This document shows positions 62,029-64,000 of a DNA stretch of 64,000 nt, piece by piece. Origin of the DNA: Methylobacterium sp. NMS14P. Lineage in GTDB: Bacteria; Pseudomonadota; Alphaproteobacteria; Rhizobiales; Beijerinckiaceae. The stretch covers positions 4,088,501 to 4,152,500 of the forward strand of contig NZ_CP087106.1 in assembly GCF_028583545.1 (NCBI RefSeq), in the 5' to 3' direction. Position 1 is the stretch's first letter, and the number at the start of each line of letters is the position of its first letter. Both the position numbers and the translations under genes were made by a program. Under the pieces are notes generated by a model. It saw nothing but the letters and a program-made list of their open reading frames with translations, made no database searches and was not told the origin of the DNA.

Positions 62029-62183
62029 ACGGGCCAGGCGTCTGCACGGTCGCGCCGGGGAACGTCCGGACTCGCGCGCTCGGCGCCGGGTTCGGGAGCG
62101 GCGAGGCAGACCGGGTGTCCCGCCCGGAAGAACACGGTTTCGCGCGGCGCCGAACGCTGCGCGCCAGTGGAGGCCCTTCTCGC

Positions 62184-62789
62184 ATGACCACAGCCAAGAA
62201 GACGACGACCACAGGCCGGCAGGGCTTCAAGACCGGCGAGGCTGTCGTGTATCCGGCCCACGGCGTCGGTCGCATCACCGCGATCGAGGAGCAGGAGATC
62301 GCCGGCTACAAGCTTGAGCTGTTCGTCGTATCGTTCGAGAAGGACAAGATGGTCCTGCGCGTCCCCACCGCGAAGGCCAACAGCGTCGGCATGCGCAAGC
62401 TCGCCGAGCCGGAGCTGGTGAAGAAGGCCCTCGACCTGCTGACCGGCCGCGCCCGGATCAAGCGCACCATGTGGTCGCGCCGTGCGCAGGAGTACGAGGC
62501 CAAGATCAACTCGGGCGACCTGCTCGCCGTCACCGAGGTCGTGCGCGACCTCTTCCGGTCCGAGGCCCAGCCGGAGCAGTCCTACTCCGAGCGCCAGCTC
62601 TACGAGGCCGCGCTGGACCGGATCGTGCGCGAGATCTCGTCGGTGAACCGCATCACCGAGACCGAGGCCCTGAAGCTGATCGAGCAGAGCCTCGCCAAGT
62701 CGCCCCGCCGGGCGAAGAGCGAGGCGGAGCCGGAGGCCGAGGCCGACGGGGACAGCGAGGGCGACGACATCCAGGAGGAGGCCGCCTGA
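62184..62789 (+). CDS. carD: CarD/CdnL family transcriptional regulator
   Basis: A 201-residue RNA polymerase-binding protein that stabilises open promoter complexes, especially at rRNA promoters. The N-terminal RNAP-interacting domain is clear: GFKTGEAVVYPAHGVGRITA, LELFVVSFEKDKMVLRVP, then the helical DNA-binding part with RARIKRTMWSRRAQEYEAKI and SGDLLAVTEVVRDLF. A Lys/Thr-rich start and an acidic tail (EAEPEAEADGDSEGDD) flank it. In Caulobacter CdnL links growth to metabolism. A strong terminator follows. Confidence 0.95.
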   Translation: MTTAKKTTTTGRQGFKTGEAVVYPAHGVGRITAIEEQEIAGYKLELFVVSFEKDKMVLRVPTAKANSVGMRKLAEPELVKKALDLLTGRARIKRTMWSRRAQEYEAKINSGDLLAVTEVVRDLFRSEAQPEQSYSERQLYEAALDRIVREISSVNRITETEALKLIEQSLAKSPRRAKSEAEPEAEADGDSEGDDIQEEAA

Positions 62790-62815
62790 GGCACCTCCAA
62801 CCCCGGACGACATCG

Positions 62816-62843
62816 AACCCGGCCCTGGGGGCCGGGTTTTTTT
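62816..62843 (+). terminator. Rho-independent terminator of carD
   Basis: AACCCGGCC pairs perfectly with GGCCGGGTT around a short loop, and the stem is followed by seven Ts. It lies 26 bases past the carD stop: a textbook intrinsic terminator isolating carD from rpoH. Confidence 0.92.
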
Positions 62844-63102
62844 GTGCCTCGGGCGGGCCGGACGACGCGCCAAACGCGGTCGTTTCGGGACGTCCGGGCT
62901 GGACGACGCGCGGGCGGATCCCATCTGATCGGGACAGAACACGATTTCGTGGCCGCTCGGTTGTCGCATTGTGGGGCATCCGGGCGGAACTTTCGCGTTC
63001 GGCCTTCCGTTGTCGGTTGCCTGGCGTCGCCTCCCGGTGGCGCCTGCGCGTCGGCCTATTGGCTCGACGCCGCAACAGCACTCGACAACAAGAGGCAGGC
63101 GG

Positions 63103-63978
63103 ATGGCTGAGATCGCGGGAATTCGACGGCAGTTCATACGGACTGCCATGGAGGCACCCTTCCTGGCTCGGGAAGAAGAGCGCGGCCTCGCCGTCCGCTG
63201 GAAGGACGAGCGCGACGAGCGCGCCCTCCACCGTCTGATCTCGGCCCATATGCGCCTCGTCATCGCCCTGGCGGGGCGTTTTCGTCACTACGGCCTGCCC
63301 ATGGCCGACCTCGTCCAGGAGGGGCATGTCGGCCTGATGGAGGCCGCGGCCCGGTTTGAGCCCGAGCGGGACGTCCGCTTCTCGACCTACGCGACGTGGT
63401 GGATCCGCGCCTCGATCCAGGACTACATCCTGCGCAACTGGTCGATCGTCCGCGGCGGCACGTCCTCCGCGCAGAAGGCCCTGTTCTTCAACCTGCGCCG
63501 GCTGCGCGCCCGGCTGATGCAGTCCACCGAGGAGCATGTCGGCGACGAGATCCACCGCCGCATCGCCAGCGCCATCGGCGTGTCGCGGGACGACGTCGCC
63601 CTGATGGACGCGCGCCTGTCCGGCCCCGACATGTCGCTCAACGCCCCCGTGGGTGAGGACAGCGACGCCTCCTCGGAGCGGATGGACTTCCTCGTCGACG
63701 GCGCCGACCTGCCGGACGAGACCGTGAGCGCCACGGTCGACGGCGAGCGTCGGTTGAGCTGGCTCCAGCAGGCCCTGACGGTGCTGTCGGAGCGCGAGCT
63801 GCGCATCCTGCGCGAGCGCCGCCTCGCCGAGGACCAGGCGACCCTGGAGGCCCTGGGCCAGCGGCTCGGCATCTCCAAGGAGCGCGTCCGCCAGATCGAG
63901 AACCGGGCCCTGGAGAAGTTGCGCCGCGCCCTGGCCGACCGCTTCCCCGCCGCCACGGGCAGCCCGCATATCGGCTGA
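63103..63978 (+). CDS. rpoH: RpoH-type heat-shock sigma factor
   Basis: A 291-residue sigma-32-family factor directing RNA polymerase to heat-shock promoters. Region 2 is complete: LISAHMRLVIALAGRFRHYG, DLVQEGHVGLMEAAARF, VRFSTYATWWIRASIQDYIL. The RpoH box follows as QKALFFNLRRLR, a slight variant of the usual QRKLFFNLR. Region 4: TLEALGQRLGISKERVRQIE. Many alphaproteobacteria carry two or more RpoH paralogues. The 260-base spacer before it has a GGACGACGCGC motif twice but no clear sigma-32 promoter. Confidence 0.93.
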   Translation: MAEIAGIRRQFIRTAMEAPFLAREEERGLAVRWKDERDERALHRLISAHMRLVIALAGRFRHYGLPMADLVQEGHVGLMEAAARFEPERDVRFSTYATWWIRASIQDYILRNWSIVRGGTSSAQKALFFNLRRLRARLMQSTEEHVGDEIHRRIASAIGVSRDDVALMDARLSGPDMSLNAPVGEDSDASSERMDFLVDGADLPDETVSATVDGERRLSWLQQALTVLSERELRILRERRLAEDQATLEALGQRLGISKERVRQIENRALEKLRRALADRFPAATGSPHIG

Positions 63979-64000
63979 CCCTCAGTCCCGCGCCATTTCT

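Noticed and set aside
1..64000. CRISPR arrays, prophage, insertion sequences, integrases, toxin-antitoxin pairs
   Set aside because: No regularly spaced direct repeats, transposase or integrase motifs, or phage structural genes were seen anywhere in the window.

Overview
The window is a gene-dense, very high-GC chromosomal segment from an alphaproteobacterial methylotroph, almost certainly Methylobacterium or Methylorubrum. The key evidence is a complete serine-cycle and tetrahydrofolate C1 cluster on the minus strand in the order sgaA, hprA, mtdA, fch, mtkA, mtkB, ppc, mcl (16023 down to 5450). This is the arrangement known from Methylorubrum extorquens AM1. No tRNA, rRNA, CRISPR array, insertion sequence or prophage was recognised. 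The window is core chromosome, not a mobile island.

Layout. 1-3005: end of inorganic pyrophosphatase, a gamma-class carbonic anhydrase, small secreted or membrane proteins, a META-domain lipoprotein-like protein and a small HTH regulator. 3183-5358: a translationally coupled trio (PIG-L deacetylase, NodS-like methyltransferase, family 2 glycosyltransferase) likely making or modifying a surface glycan. 5450-16023: the serine cycle, which turns methylene-H4F plus CO2 and glyoxylate into C2/C3 units. A terminator and promoter candidate between fch and mtkA suggest two transcription units. 16544-19114: LpxH-like phosphohydrolase, GT4 glycosyltransferase, RNase HII. 19130-29077: chemoreceptor, an unusual AT-rich spacer, radical SAM protein, amino acid permease, MoaB, maleylacetoacetate isomerase, type II NADH dehydrogenase and two small coupled genes.

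29105-43159: a large hybrid histidine kinase, an O-antigen-ligase-type membrane protein, a CobW/COG0523 GTPase preceded by a strong Zur-box candidate, a divergent heavy-metal-type RND efflux operon (adaptor, pump, outer-membrane factor), then a coupled DUF2269 and SDR-DoxX pair. 43181-49693: an orphan flagellar hook/rod-type protein, a three-gene DNA repair unit (exonuclease, ATP-dependent ligase, YjbQ), a TPR methyltransferase, a DUF1275 protein and ArfB.

49898-63978: a conserved alphaproteobacterial housekeeping block: BolA, DnaJ-domain protein, CobS-DUF29-CobT cobaltochelatase genes, ribosomal protein L28, DUF3108 protein, DUF1330 protein, a Suv3-like RNA helicase with a disordered tail and no canonical start codon upstream of its Walker A motif, an S4 RNA-binding protein, 7Fe ferredoxin, CarD and the RpoH-type sigma factor.

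Non-coding structure of note: three copies of a dispersed ~95-bp palindromic repeat (11868, 28984, 54658), CCCTCTCCCG-type palindromes in the spacers of the serine-cycle cluster, several strong hairpins between convergent genes, and a GNRA-capped hairpin in the carD leader. No wholly new defence or biosynthetic system stands out. The most interesting items are the desensitised-looking PEP carboxylase, the Zur-box/CobW/RND junction, the Suv3 start problem and the NodB/C/S-like trio.
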